From positions 134,309 through 198,308 of the forward strand of contig NZ_BMRG01000010.1 in NCBI RefSeq assembly GCF_014648515.1: a stretch of DNA of 64,000 nt. Direction: 5' to 3'. The notes beneath the pieces are model-generated. The model saw nothing but the letters and a program-made list of their open reading frames with translations, ran no database searches and was not told the DNA's origin. The position numbers and the translations under genes are program-made. Below, in pieces: positions 44,041 through 51,756 of this stretch (position 1 is the stretch's first letter; the number at the start of each line of letters is the position of its first letter). The stretch is from Saccharothrix coeruleofusca. GTDB taxonomy: Bacteria > Actinomycetota > Actinomycetes > Mycobacteriales > Pseudonocardiaceae.

Positions 44041-44505
44041 GTGAAGCTCTTCGAACTGCTCGACAAGACCAACCTCGACGTGCTCGACCACCTGGAGCGG
44101 GAGGTGTCGGTGCCGGTGGTGGACGGGCTGCACGCCCAGGGGGACCTGCTGGTGCTGCCGTTCGACCTGGTGGCCTCCACGGTGCGGCTGGGCCGGTACG
44201 CGCGGCTGACCGACGTCTCGCCGGAGGGCGTGGAACTCGTGCGCGGCGCAGCGGGCGGCAACCCGCACACGCTCACCGCAGACCCCGGCTCGACCCGGTG
44301 GACCTCGGGGGTGGTCGACCCGCTGGGACTGGCCGTGGCCTACGTGGAGAACACCGCCCCCGCCTACCTCGTGCACCCCGAGCACGGGGCCACCGGCCTC
44401 GCGCCCGGCCGCTGGCTGGTGCGCCGCCAGCGCGAGTACGTGGCGGTGCGGGGGCGGGCGGGCTCCTCCTCCGCGTGGAGCGGCAGCGCCCTGGTGGCCG
44501 ACTAG
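44041..44505 (+). CDS. Small partner of the DUF6745-like protein
   Basis: A 154-residue soluble protein of predicted alpha/beta make-up (VKLFELLDKTNLDVLDHLEREVSVPVVDG, VLPFDLVASTVRLGRYARL, VEYVRRQREYVAVRG-like end). No family named. It starts 13 bases after the DUF6745-like stop, with AGAGG just before GTG44041; GTG44035 is also possible. Close spacing suggests cotranscription and a shared job. The stop is directly followed by an IS remnant. Confidence 0.7.
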   Translation: MKLFELLDKTNLDVLDHLEREVSVPVVDGLHAQGDLLVLPFDLVASTVRLGRYARLTDVSPEGVELVRGAAGGNPHTLTADPGSTRWTSGVVDPLGLAVAYVENTAPAYLVHPEHGATGLAPGRWLVRRQREYVAVRGRAGSSSAWSGSALVAD

Positions 44506-44715
44506 TGCGTGTCCTGCGGATCTTCCTCATGATCGGGTGCGGATGATGGTGGGTGGTGGGACGTGGTGAGCTGACGGACGAAGTGTGGGCGAGGATCGCG
44601 CCGTCGCTGCCTGCGCAGACGGGCCGGTGGCGTAGCCATCGGCAGGTGATCGGCGCGATTCCCCGCACGGATGAAGTTCTCGGCAGCCACAAGGTTGCGG
44701 AGGCCCTCCGGTGAT
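44506..44715 (+). pseudogene. IS5-type transposase remnant
   Basis: One frame from about 44556 gives GRGELTDEVWARIAPSLP, then GRWRSHRQVIGAI, the normal N-terminus of IS5-group transposases. The rest of the transposase, including the DDE core, is gone and the frame ends with unrelated codons. The upstream sequence (TGTCCTGCGGATC) is like a left terminal repeat, but no matching right repeat is seen, so the element is a 3'-truncated relic and cannot move by itself. Confidence 0.7.
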
Positions 44716-44728
44716 GGGATCGCCCCAG

Positions 44729-45148
44729 TCAGTCGATGACGAGCCAGACGGCGTATTCCTCGGTGGTGACGCCAAGGACCACGGTCCCGTCGGCGGAGGC
44801 CGTGACGAATTCAGGCTCGTTGGGGTTGGTGGTGAGATGGCGGGCGAGGCGGGTGTGGTCGGTGAGCCGGACGGCGGTCCACGGTGCGGTGAACGCGCCG
44901 GGGCCTGGAGGGCTGATCAGGAAGGTGCCGTCATCGGCCAGCACGCCGTGCCGCAGAGCCAGTTCCCGCCATTCGGCGTCGATTCGGTCGTCCGCGTCGG
45001 CGGTGTCGTCAGGGATCTCGACCGTCGGGTGAGCGGTGCCGGAGACGACCCGGCGCCACGCCTCCGCCGGCGCCAGGTCACCCGCTAGGTCGAGGGTGCC
45101 CAGGACTTCCAGACCTGCTGCGGCGAGCATCGCCGTGCGGTCGGCCAT
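44729..45148 (-). CDS. Probable immunity protein of the RHS toxin cassette
   Basis: A 139-residue soluble, acidic protein. No family recognised. Its ATG follows immediately after the TAG of the broken RHS toxin (45149-45151), the standard toxin-then-immunity order, so by position it is the antidote of the type-24-like nuclease tip. The frame is intact with normal codon bias, so it may still be made. It is a candidate orphan immunity gene kept after the toxin was disabled. Confidence 0.65.
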   Translation of the reverse strand: MADRTAMLAAAGLEVLGTLDLAGDLAPAEAWRRVVSGTAHPTVEIPDDTADADDRIDAEWRELALRHGVLADDGTFLISPPGPGAFTAPWTAVRLTDHTRLARHLTTNPNEPEFVTASADGTVVLGVTTEEYAVWLVID

Positions 45149-45902
45149 CTAGGTGCCCTCCGGGTAGTAGTAGTGGTGCTTGCCGTCGACCTGACCGTAC
45201 CTCTCGAACTCCGAACCGCCGCCCCAACCGAAGTCCACGCCGTCACGAGCCGGGTCCCCCTTGGGCTGCCCGGCGTGGAAGTGCGGTTGCGGTGCCCTCG
45301 GGTCGTTGGTGTGCTCGGCGATGACGCGGGAGCCGTCCGGTGTCTCGAATTGCGAGTAGTTGCCGTGCGCCCCTGGGTCTTCCGAGTACCGGTAGCCGGG
45401 CTCACCTCGACGCGCGGGGTCTCCGCCGACCTCCCAGCCGGGCGGCGTCGTAGGCGTATCGCTCGCTCCACTGTGGACCGTCGACCGAGGTGACCCGCCC
45501 TACCTGGTCGAGCGAGTGCTCCCGGACTCCGCTGAGCTGGTCGATGATCCTGTTCACGTATCCGCCGCCGCGGTAGTCGTAGGAACGTCGCTGAATCAGA
45601 CCGGTGGTGCCTGCCCCGGTGACGGCCTGTGCCCTGAGCCAGTGGTTGGCGTCCCGGGTCTGGGTGAGGACCGCGGCATCGGCGAGCGTTCGTTCGACCT
45701 CACGGCTGTCGTCGCGGGCCTCCAGCACACGGCCCGCGCTATCGCGGCGGAACACCGCGGTCGAATCCGGACCGCTCTGCTCGACGACGTGCCCCATCGC
45801 GTCGCGGACGATTCGCACGGTCTGCCCGGCCCGTTGGTCCGGCAGACGACCCGGCCCTGACTCCTGCCCGGCTGCGGGGGCAGAGCAGACGGTGACGTAC
45901 GT
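45149..45902 (-). pseudogene. Broken RHS-family toxin with Ntox24-like C-terminal tip
   Basis: Minus-strand remnants of a polymorphic toxin. One frame (about 45840 down to 45402) is RHS/YD-repeat sequence: YDYRGGGYVNRIIDQLSG, EHSLDQVGRVTSVDGPQWSERY. A second frame (from about 45440 to 45149) gives the C-terminal tip: GYRYSEDPGAHGNY, PHFHAGQPKGDP, ERYGQVDGKHHYYYPEGT. From memory this looks like polymorphic toxin type 24. The two frames differ, and the RHS-core closing motif is absent, so it is frameshifted or deleted. The N-terminal bulk of the RHS protein is missing; upstream is the kinase-LCP gene. Confidence 0.75.
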
Positions 45903-45949
45903 TCACGGCCTTTGGTTACTTGACAGCCTCGAGGTTCGGCTCGCGGGGG

Positions 45950-48115
45950 TCAGTCGACGCACGGGGGAGCGGCGGGAACGGGGTTGGGGGCGGCGGCGGG
46001 GCCGGAACCCGGCTTCGCGGTCCGGAGTCCATTGATGAACGCGCGCACCGTGGCCGGGTCGGCGGTCACGGCTCCCTCGGGACCGCCTGCCGCCGCCTGC
46101 ACGGGCAGGACGAGGAAGTCGACGTCGCCCGCCGCCACCTCCCGCAGCCGCCCGGCGAGGTCGAGCAGGTCCGACCCGGAGTCCACGACCATCGTGCGCT
46201 TGACGGCCGCGACCAGGTCGGAGACGGCCGCCGGGTCGGTCAGCGTGCCCGCGGAGGTGATCTTGTCGATCAGCGCGCCCAGGAACGCCTGCTGGCGCGC
46301 GATCCGGTCGAGGTCGCCGCGCGGCAACCCCTGCCGCTGGCGGAGGAACGACAGCGCGTCGCTGCCGGACACCGACTGCGGCCCGGCCTTGAAGACCGCG
46401 CCGGAACCGGGGTCGGCGACATCGGCCTTGAGGCACACCTCCACCCCGCCCACGGCTTGGCTGAGCAGGTAGAAGCCGTACAGGTTGAGCTCGGCGTACC
46501 GGTCGACGCGGACCCCGGTGAGCTGCTGCACCACCTGCACCAGCAGGCGGCGGCCCGCGGTGTCGGACTCCCGCGCCAGGCGCTGCTCGTCGACCACCCC
46601 GCTCGCGCGCAGCTCGGCCTCCGCGCGCTGCTTGCCCACGCCGAACACCTCGCTGATCGACCCCTCGCCCGCGTCGGGGAGCGGCACCCGCAGGTCGCGG
46701 GGGATGGAGACCGCCGCCGCGCGACCGCCGCCCTCCGACAGCCGGACCAGGATGGCGCTGTCGGTGTTCACCCCCGCCGACTGCTCGGTGCGCAGCTGCC
46801 TGAGCACGTCGTCCGGCAGCGGTCGCCCTTCGGCGTCGGTGCGGCTGTCGCTGCCCACCAGCAGCAGGTCGGTCATGCCGTCGGCGCTGTCGGGGCTGCC
46901 CGGCACGTCGAGCACACCGGGCACCTTGACCTGCTCGTCCACGCCCGACAGCACCCACCACGCGATGCCCGCGGAGACCAGCACGGCCACCGCGGCCAGC
47001 GCCACCACGACCCGGCCCACCCGGCCGAGCACCCGGCCCGCGCGCCGCCGCGCGGGCCGGTCGGCGGGCGGGCCCGCAGCCACGTGCGTGGCCACGTGCG
47101 CGGTCACGTCGTCGGCCGGGTCCGGGGTCACCACCCGACCGAGGGTGAGCTGCTCGTCCCGCTTGGGCCCGAAGCCGAAGTGCGTCGTCGGGGCGGGTGG
47201 GTCGGGGTCGACCACCTCGGTGCTGTCGCGGGTAGCGGCGGTGGTGCCACCGGCAGCGCCGTCAGGGGTGTCGTCGGGAGTGCTCTCGGCAGTGGTGTCG
47301 GGGGTGATGTCGAGCGCGGACAGGGCGTCGCGGAACAGCGCGGCCGTCGCGTACCGCTGCGTCGGGTCGTTCGCCAACGCCTTGCGCAGCACCGCCATCA
47401 TCTCGTCCGGCACGCCCGCCACCGGGGGCACCGGCTTGCCGTGCAGCAGGATGATCTCGGCCAGGTTGGGGTCGCCGACGCGGGGGAACCGGGGCGGACG
47501 TCCCGACAGCAGGGCGTAGAGGGTGGCGCCCAGCGAGTAGACGTCGGCGCGCTCGGTGGGCTGCTCCTGGCGGAACGCCTCGGGCGCGGCGTAGGCGGGG
47601 GTCAGCGCGGACAGGCTCGCCGAGCTGTCCCGGCCCGGCTCGGCGAGCGCGGCCAGGCCGAAGTCGGCCAGTCCCGGCACGCCGTAGCGGTTGACGAGGA
47701 TGTTGGCGGGCTTGATGTCGCGGTGCAGCACCCCGGCGGCGTGCGCGGCGGCCAGCGCGTCCGCGATCCGCACCCCGAGCTCGCGCACCTGGGCCGGTGA
47801 CATGGGCCCGCCCGTGCGCAGCCGGTCCAGCAGCGACCCGCCGGTGCACAGCTCCATCACCAGGTACGGCCGCCCGTCGGCCAGCACGCCCGCGTCGTGG
47901 AGCCCCACCACGTGCGGGTGGCCGGACAGGCGGCCAGCGGCCTTGGCCTCGCGGAGGAACCTGCGCCGGTCCGCTTCGTCCAGCACCATGCGGCTGTCGA
48001 CCTTGAGCGCGACCTCGCGGTCGACGCTGACCTGGAGCGCCCGGTAGACCACGGCGAACCCACCGCGCCCCGCTAAGCCGACCACCGCGTAACCGGGCAC
48101 CTCGGGATGCGACAT
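45950..48115 (-). CDS. Ser/Thr protein kinase fused to an extracellular LCP domain
   Basis: A 721-residue two-domain membrane protein. Cytoplasmic kinase (1-285): glycine-rich loop GLAGRGGFAVVY, Lys38, HRDIKPAN (HRD 131-133) and DFG (151-153). After a Thr/Asp/Pro-rich linker comes one transmembrane helix (about 367-392). Outside is a LytR-CpsA-Psr domain (about 405-690) with DLLLVGSDSR, VSIPRD and RQRQGLPRGDLDRIARQQ. LCP enzymes attach glycopolymers to peptidoglycan. Such a fusion would let phosphorylation and cell-wall ligation be coupled. ATG48115 is used; GTG48121 is possible, and the mRNA may be leaderless. I do not recall this domain combination as standard. Confidence 0.92.
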   Translation of the reverse strand: MSHPEVPGYAVVGLAGRGGFAVVYRALQVSVDREVALKVDSRMVLDEADRRRFLREAKAAGRLSGHPHVVGLHDAGVLADGRPYLVMELCTGGSLLDRLRTGGPMSPAQVRELGVRIADALAAAHAAGVLHRDIKPANILVNRYGVPGLADFGLAALAEPGRDSSASLSALTPAYAAPEAFRQEQPTERADVYSLGATLYALLSGRPPRFPRVGDPNLAEIILLHGKPVPPVAGVPDEMMAVLRKALANDPTQRYATAALFRDALSALDITPDTTAESTPDDTPDGAAGGTTAATRDSTEVVDPDPPAPTTHFGFGPKRDEQLTLGRVVTPDPADDVTAHVATHVAAGPPADRPARRRAGRVLGRVGRVVVALAAVAVLVSAGIAWWVLSGVDEQVKVPGVLDVPGSPDSADGMTDLLLVGSDSRTDAEGRPLPDDVLRQLRTEQSAGVNTDSAILVRLSEGGGRAAAVSIPRDLRVPLPDAGEGSISEVFGVGKQRAEAELRASGVVDEQRLARESDTAGRRLLVQVVQQLTGVRVDRYAELNLYGFYLLSQAVGGVEVCLKADVADPGSGAVFKAGPQSVSGSDALSFLRQRQGLPRGDLDRIARQQAFLGALIDKITSAGTLTDPAAVSDLVAAVKRTMVVDSGSDLLDLAGRLREVAAGDVDFLVLPVQAAAGGPEGAVTADPATVRAFINGLRTAKPGSGPAAAPNPVPAAPPCVD

Positions 48116-48242
48116 CGCCACGGAAGACGAGTCTAGGGATCGGCGCCCGATCTTCCTCCGTATTCGTGCCACGCCGGGTGGTTGTCCGGCGAACCCGGTC
48201 AACCACCTGTTCCGCGCCGCGGCGGGCGGCCAGACTCGCGGC

Positions 48243-48419
48243 ATGATCGTCATCCTGGACACGACCCCGCTCCACCCGGACAGCGCGATCCGCCCGGCTG
48301 CGCGACCGGGGCCCGTCCGCCGGGTCGCCGTCCCGGTCGGCTCCGCCCTGGCCGCCGTGGTCGTCGACCGCTTGGCGGAGGGCGTCCTGGACGCGCTGCT
48401 GGGACTGCTCACCGGCTGA
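48243..48419 (+). CDS. Small hydrophobic ORF, 58 aa
   Basis: A short ORF between the divergent kinase genes (MIVILDTTPLHPDSAIRP, then PVGSALAAVVVDRLAEGVLDALLGLL). Codon use is GC-biased and the hydrophobic C-terminal half could insert in the membrane. There is no clear ribosome-binding site, so it may be spurious. Confidence 0.35.
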   Translation: MIVILDTTPLHPDSAIRPAARPGPVRRVAVPVGSALAAVVVDRLAEGVLDALLGLLTG

Positions 48420-48429
48420 CGCACCCGCT

Positions 48430-48476
48430 GACACACCCGCTGACGCGCGCCGCGCCGCGTGGGTATCTTCTTGCCC
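48430..48476 (+). promoter_or_regulatory. Leaderless promoter of the kinase-SBP fusion gene
   Basis: A -10 candidate TATCTT ends seven bases before ATG48477, with TGACGC about 17 bases further upstream as a -35. If used, transcription would start at or beside the A of the ATG, giving a leaderless mRNA. No Shine-Dalgarno sequence precedes the start. Confidence 0.5.
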
Positions 48477-50165
48477 ATGCTCGATTCCGAGGACCGGCTG
48501 CTGGCAGGCCGGTACCGGTTGCGAGCCCGGCTCGGCAGCGGCGGCATGGGCACGGTGTGGCGGGCCGCCGACGAGTTCCTCGAACGCGAGGTGGCGGTCA
48601 AGGAGGTGACCCTCCTCGACGCCGTCGAGGAGTCCGCGCCCGCCTTCCAGCGCACGCTGCGCGAGGCCCGCGCGAGCGCGCGATTACGGCACCCCGGTGT
48701 CATCACGGTGCACGACGTGGTCCTGGAGGGCGGTCGGCCGTGGATCGTGATGGAGCTGGTCGAGGGGCCTTCGCTGGCCGAGGTCGTCGAGCGGGAGGGA
48801 CCACTGCCGCAGCACCGGGCGGTCGACCTGGCCCGGCAGCTGCTCGCCGCCCTGTCCTACACCCACCAGCGGGGCGTGCTGCACCGCGACGTCAAGCCCG
48901 CCAACGTGCTGCTCGACGGCGACCGGGCGGTGCTCACCGACTTCGGCATCGCGGCGGTCGAGGGCGGCACCGCGCTCACCGCGACCAACCAGCTGATCGG
49001 CTCACCGCAGTACCTCGCGCCCGAGCGCGTCAGCGGCGCGGGCGCCGCGGCGGCGAGCGACCTGTGGGCGCTCGGCGTCACCCTGCACTTCGCGGTCACC
49101 GGGACCTCGCCCTTCCAGCGCGACGACGTGCGGGCGGTGCTCGGGGCCGTGCTCACCCACGAACCGCCGCCGGTCCCCGGAGCGCTGGGACCGGTCATCG
49201 CGGGTCTGCTGCGCAAGGACCCCGCCCGCAGGCTCACCGCCGCCGAGGCGGGCGCGCTGCTGCCCGCAGGCGCGGCGGCGACCCGCCGGATCACCTCCGG
49301 CACCGCCACCCGGCCCGAGCCGAAGGGGCTGTCACGGCGGGAACGGCGCCAGGTGCTGGGCGTCATGGCGCTGGTGATCGCGCTGGCCGCCGCGGCGCTG
49401 CTGTGGGCGAACTGGTCGCGGGGGAGCGGATCGGCGCTGGAGCGCATGGCCGCGCGCGGCTCGATCACCATCGGGGTGCGCGACGACCAGCCCGGCCTGA
49501 GCCTGTGGGACTCGGTGTCCCAGACGTTCAGCGGCTTCGACGTGGAGATCGCCGAGCTGGTCGCGGACGGGCTGGGCTACGACGAGGACCGGATCACCTT
49601 CGTGCCGGTCGCCCCGGCCGACCGCGAGACCGCCCTCGCCTCCGGCGCGGTGGACATGGTCGTCGGCGACTACCCGATCACGGAGGAGGCCAAGCGGAGG
49701 GTCGACTTCGCGGGCCCGTACCTGGTCAGCGCGCCCAGCGTGCTGGTGCGCGAAGGGTACGTGTGGCCCGATGACCCCGGCGTGATGCGCGGGCGCGAGG
49801 TGTGCACGGTCGGTGACGCGCGCCCCGCCTCGGGACGGGTCGAGCGGGCCGACTTCGTGACGAGGCCGAGCTGGGCGGACTGCGTCGAGGCGCTCGACAC
49901 CGGGGCCGTTGACGCGGTGGTCTCCGACGAGGCGGTCCTGCTGGGCTACGCCTCGTTCGCGGCGAACCGGTTCGACCTGCTCGTCGAGCCGACGGCCGCC
50001 GTGGAGTACGGGATCGGCCTCGCCCACGGCGACAAGCCGTTGCGGGACGAGGTGAACGCGATCCTGGAGGAGGCGATCGGGAACGGCGGGTGGCGGGCGG
50101 TCCACGACCGGACGCTGGGCGCGTCCGGTCAGCAGCCCAGCGTCCCCGTGGTCAAGCCGTACTGA
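48477..50165 (+). CDS. Ser/Thr protein kinase fused to a periplasmic amino-acid-binding (SBP_bac_3) domain
   Basis: A 562-residue receptor-like kinase. Kinase (1-265): SGGMGTVW loop, Lys42, HRD at 136-138, DFG at 155-157. Transmembrane helix about 292-313. The extracellular part (about 325-545) is a type 2 solute-binding domain (GVRDDQPGLSLWD, FSGFDVEIAELVADGLGYD, GAVDMVVGDYPITEEAK, FAGPYLVS), the amino-acid-binding family. So it probably senses an amino acid or related small solute outside and phosphorylates targets inside. ATG48477 fits a leaderless start (GTG48459 is an alternative). It converges with the third kinase with a nine-base gap. Confidence 0.92.
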   Translation: MLDSEDRLLAGRYRLRARLGSGGMGTVWRAADEFLEREVAVKEVTLLDAVEESAPAFQRTLREARASARLRHPGVITVHDVVLEGGRPWIVMELVEGPSLAEVVEREGPLPQHRAVDLARQLLAALSYTHQRGVLHRDVKPANVLLDGDRAVLTDFGIAAVEGGTALTATNQLIGSPQYLAPERVSGAGAAAASDLWALGVTLHFAVTGTSPFQRDDVRAVLGAVLTHEPPPVPGALGPVIAGLLRKDPARRLTAAEAGALLPAGAAATRRITSGTATRPEPKGLSRRERRQVLGVMALVIALAAAALLWANWSRGSGSALERMAARGSITIGVRDDQPGLSLWDSVSQTFSGFDVEIAELVADGLGYDEDRITFVPVAPADRETALASGAVDMVVGDYPITEEAKRRVDFAGPYLVSAPSVLVREGYVWPDDPGVMRGREVCTVGDARPASGRVERADFVTRPSWADCVEALDTGAVDAVVSDEAVLLGYASFAANRFDLLVEPTAAVEYGIGLAHGDKPLRDEVNAILEEAIGNGGWRAVHDRTLGASGQQPSVPVVKPY

Positions 50166-50174
50166 TCCGCGGAC

Positions 50175-51554
50175 CTAGCTCCGCTCGTCGGCCGACGGGC
50201 TCGGCTCGCCCGCCCCGGCGTTGCTCTCCGGGAGGTCGGTGGGGCTGGAGGCGGGGGGCACCGAGGTGGGGGTCTGTCCCCCGGTGGTGGTGACGACCGG
50301 CGGGGAGGTGGTGACCTCGGTGGCCGGGTCGCTGGTCACGGCGGGGGCGGAGGTGGTGGCCGAAGGCGTCTCCGAGGTCGTGACCTGGGGCGTGGTGGTA
50401 GTGGTGGTGGTCGCCTGGGTGGTGTCCGGGGTCTGGGTGGCGGCCTTCTGCGGGGGGTTGAACACGGCCTGCGGCGCCGCGTCCTGCGGCAGCTGCGGGG
50501 CGACCGGCTGTGACGGTGCCGAGGAGGCGGGCGGCGTGGTGGAGGAGGCGGGCTGCGAGGTCGCCGGTTCCTGGCCGACCGTCGCGGCCGTGCCGATGCT
50601 CAGCGCGCCGACCAGCGCGCCCGCCACCGTGACCAGCACCTTCCGGGAGGGGCGCAGCTCGCGGCGCGGCGCGGCCTGCGCGGTGTCCGAGGGCACTGTG
50701 CCCAGGGGCGCGGCGTCCGTCGGCACGGTCCCCATCGGCACGGTGTCGTCGGGCAGCAGCGAGGCGGCGGCCAGCGCCCGCGCGCAGTCCTGCGCGGTGG
50801 GGCGGTCGTGCGGCGCGGACGCGGTCATCCGCGACAGCAGCCGTTCGACGTCGGCGGGCAGGTGCTGGGGGATGGCGGGCGGGCGGTGCAGGCGGGCGAT
50901 CGCGGCCTCGACGTCGCCGCCGCCGTACTCGCGCCGCCCGGTCAGGCACTCCAGCAGCACCAGGCCGAGGGCGTAGACGTCGGCGGGGTGGTCGACCTCC
51001 TGGCCGAGCACCTGCTCCGGGGCGAGGTAGGCGGCCGTGCCCACCAGTTGGTCGGTGCGGGTCAGCCGCGTCGCGCCGGTCAGGTGGACCAGGCCGAAGT
51101 CGGCGAGGTAGGCGTTGTCCTCGCGGTCGAGCAGGATGTTCGAGGGCTTGATGTCGCGGTGCACCAGACCGTGGGAGTGCACGTGCGCCAGCGCGTCGGC
51201 CAGCCCGGCCCCCAGCCTGCGCACCTGGTCCGGGGACAGCGGTCCCCGCTCGATCCGGTCGCGCAGGGTGTCGCCCTCGACCAGTTGCAGCACGACGAAC
51301 GGGGTGCCCTCGTGGGTGTCGGCGTCGTAGACGGAGACCAGCCAGGGGTGCGAGAGGTTGGCCAGCGCGCGGACCTCGTTGTCGAACCGCTGGGCGGCGG
51401 CGTCGTCGAAGCCCGGCTGGAACAGCTTGATCGCGACGTGTCTGCGCAGGAGGGTGTCCCAGCCGCGGTGGACCTCGGACATGCCGCCCAGCCCGATCGG
51501 CTCGGCGAGCTCGTACCGGTTGGCCAACAGGCTCTCACTTCCCGACCGTGACAC
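50175..51554 (-). CDS. Ser/Thr protein kinase, PknB-like, with Thr/Pro-rich tail
   Basis: A 459-residue membrane kinase. Kinase (1-270): GLGGMSEVHRGW loop, Lys43, HRD at 132-134, DFG at 152-154, ALGLVLLECLTG. A repeat (MGTVPTDAAPLGTVPSD) lies before the single transmembrane helix at 306-325. The outer region of about 130 residues is made almost only of Thr, Pro, Ser and Ala, with no PASTA repeats, so it is likely a glycosylated stalk. GTG51554 is the start with GGAGGT six bases upstream; longer forms add no conserved residues. Third kinase in the cluster. Confidence 0.92.
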   Translation of the reverse strand: MSRSGSESLLANRYELAEPIGLGGMSEVHRGWDTLLRRHVAIKLFQPGFDDAAAQRFDNEVRALANLSHPWLVSVYDADTHEGTPFVVLQLVEGDTLRDRIERGPLSPDQVRRLGAGLADALAHVHSHGLVHRDIKPSNILLDREDNAYLADFGLVHLTGATRLTRTDQLVGTAAYLAPEQVLGQEVDHPADVYALGLVLLECLTGRREYGGGDVEAAIARLHRPPAIPQHLPADVERLLSRMTASAPHDRPTAQDCARALAAASLLPDDTVPMGTVPTDAAPLGTVPSDTAQAAPRRELRPSRKVLVTVAGALVGALSIGTAATVGQEPATSQPASSTTPPASSAPSQPVAPQLPQDAAPQAVFNPPQKAATQTPDTTQATTTTTTTPQVTTSETPSATTSAPAVTSDPATEVTTSPPVVTTTGGQTPTSVPPASSPTDLPESNAGAGEPSPSADERS

Positions 51555-51634
51555 TGCGTTACCTCCGGTCGCGTTCGCGGACCACTTTCGAGTGCCCGGC
51601 GAACGGGGAGCGCAAACAGTTGTCCGAATTATGA

Positions 51635-51670
51635 GACACGCCCGACTCGTTGAGGCGAGTCGGGCGTGTC
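51635..51670 (-). terminator. Perfect 15-bp terminator hairpin
   Basis: GACACGCCCGACTCG pairs fully with CGAGTCGGGCGTGTC around the six-base loop TTGAGG. On the minus strand it follows the M36 peptidase gene and is succeeded by a T-rich stretch. This is the clearest terminator in the window. Confidence 0.85.
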
Positions 51671-51756
51671 CAGGTCGCTCGGTGTGAGCGGTCCGCATCG
51701 GACAGTGCGGTGAGGACGGTGTCATCCGGAAAGATGGCGTCCCAATTGGCGTCGAC

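Noticed and set aside
44660-44728. Right end of the IS element
   Set aside because: No copy of the TGTCCTGCGGATC-like left end was found in inverted orientation, so an intact element boundary is not supported.
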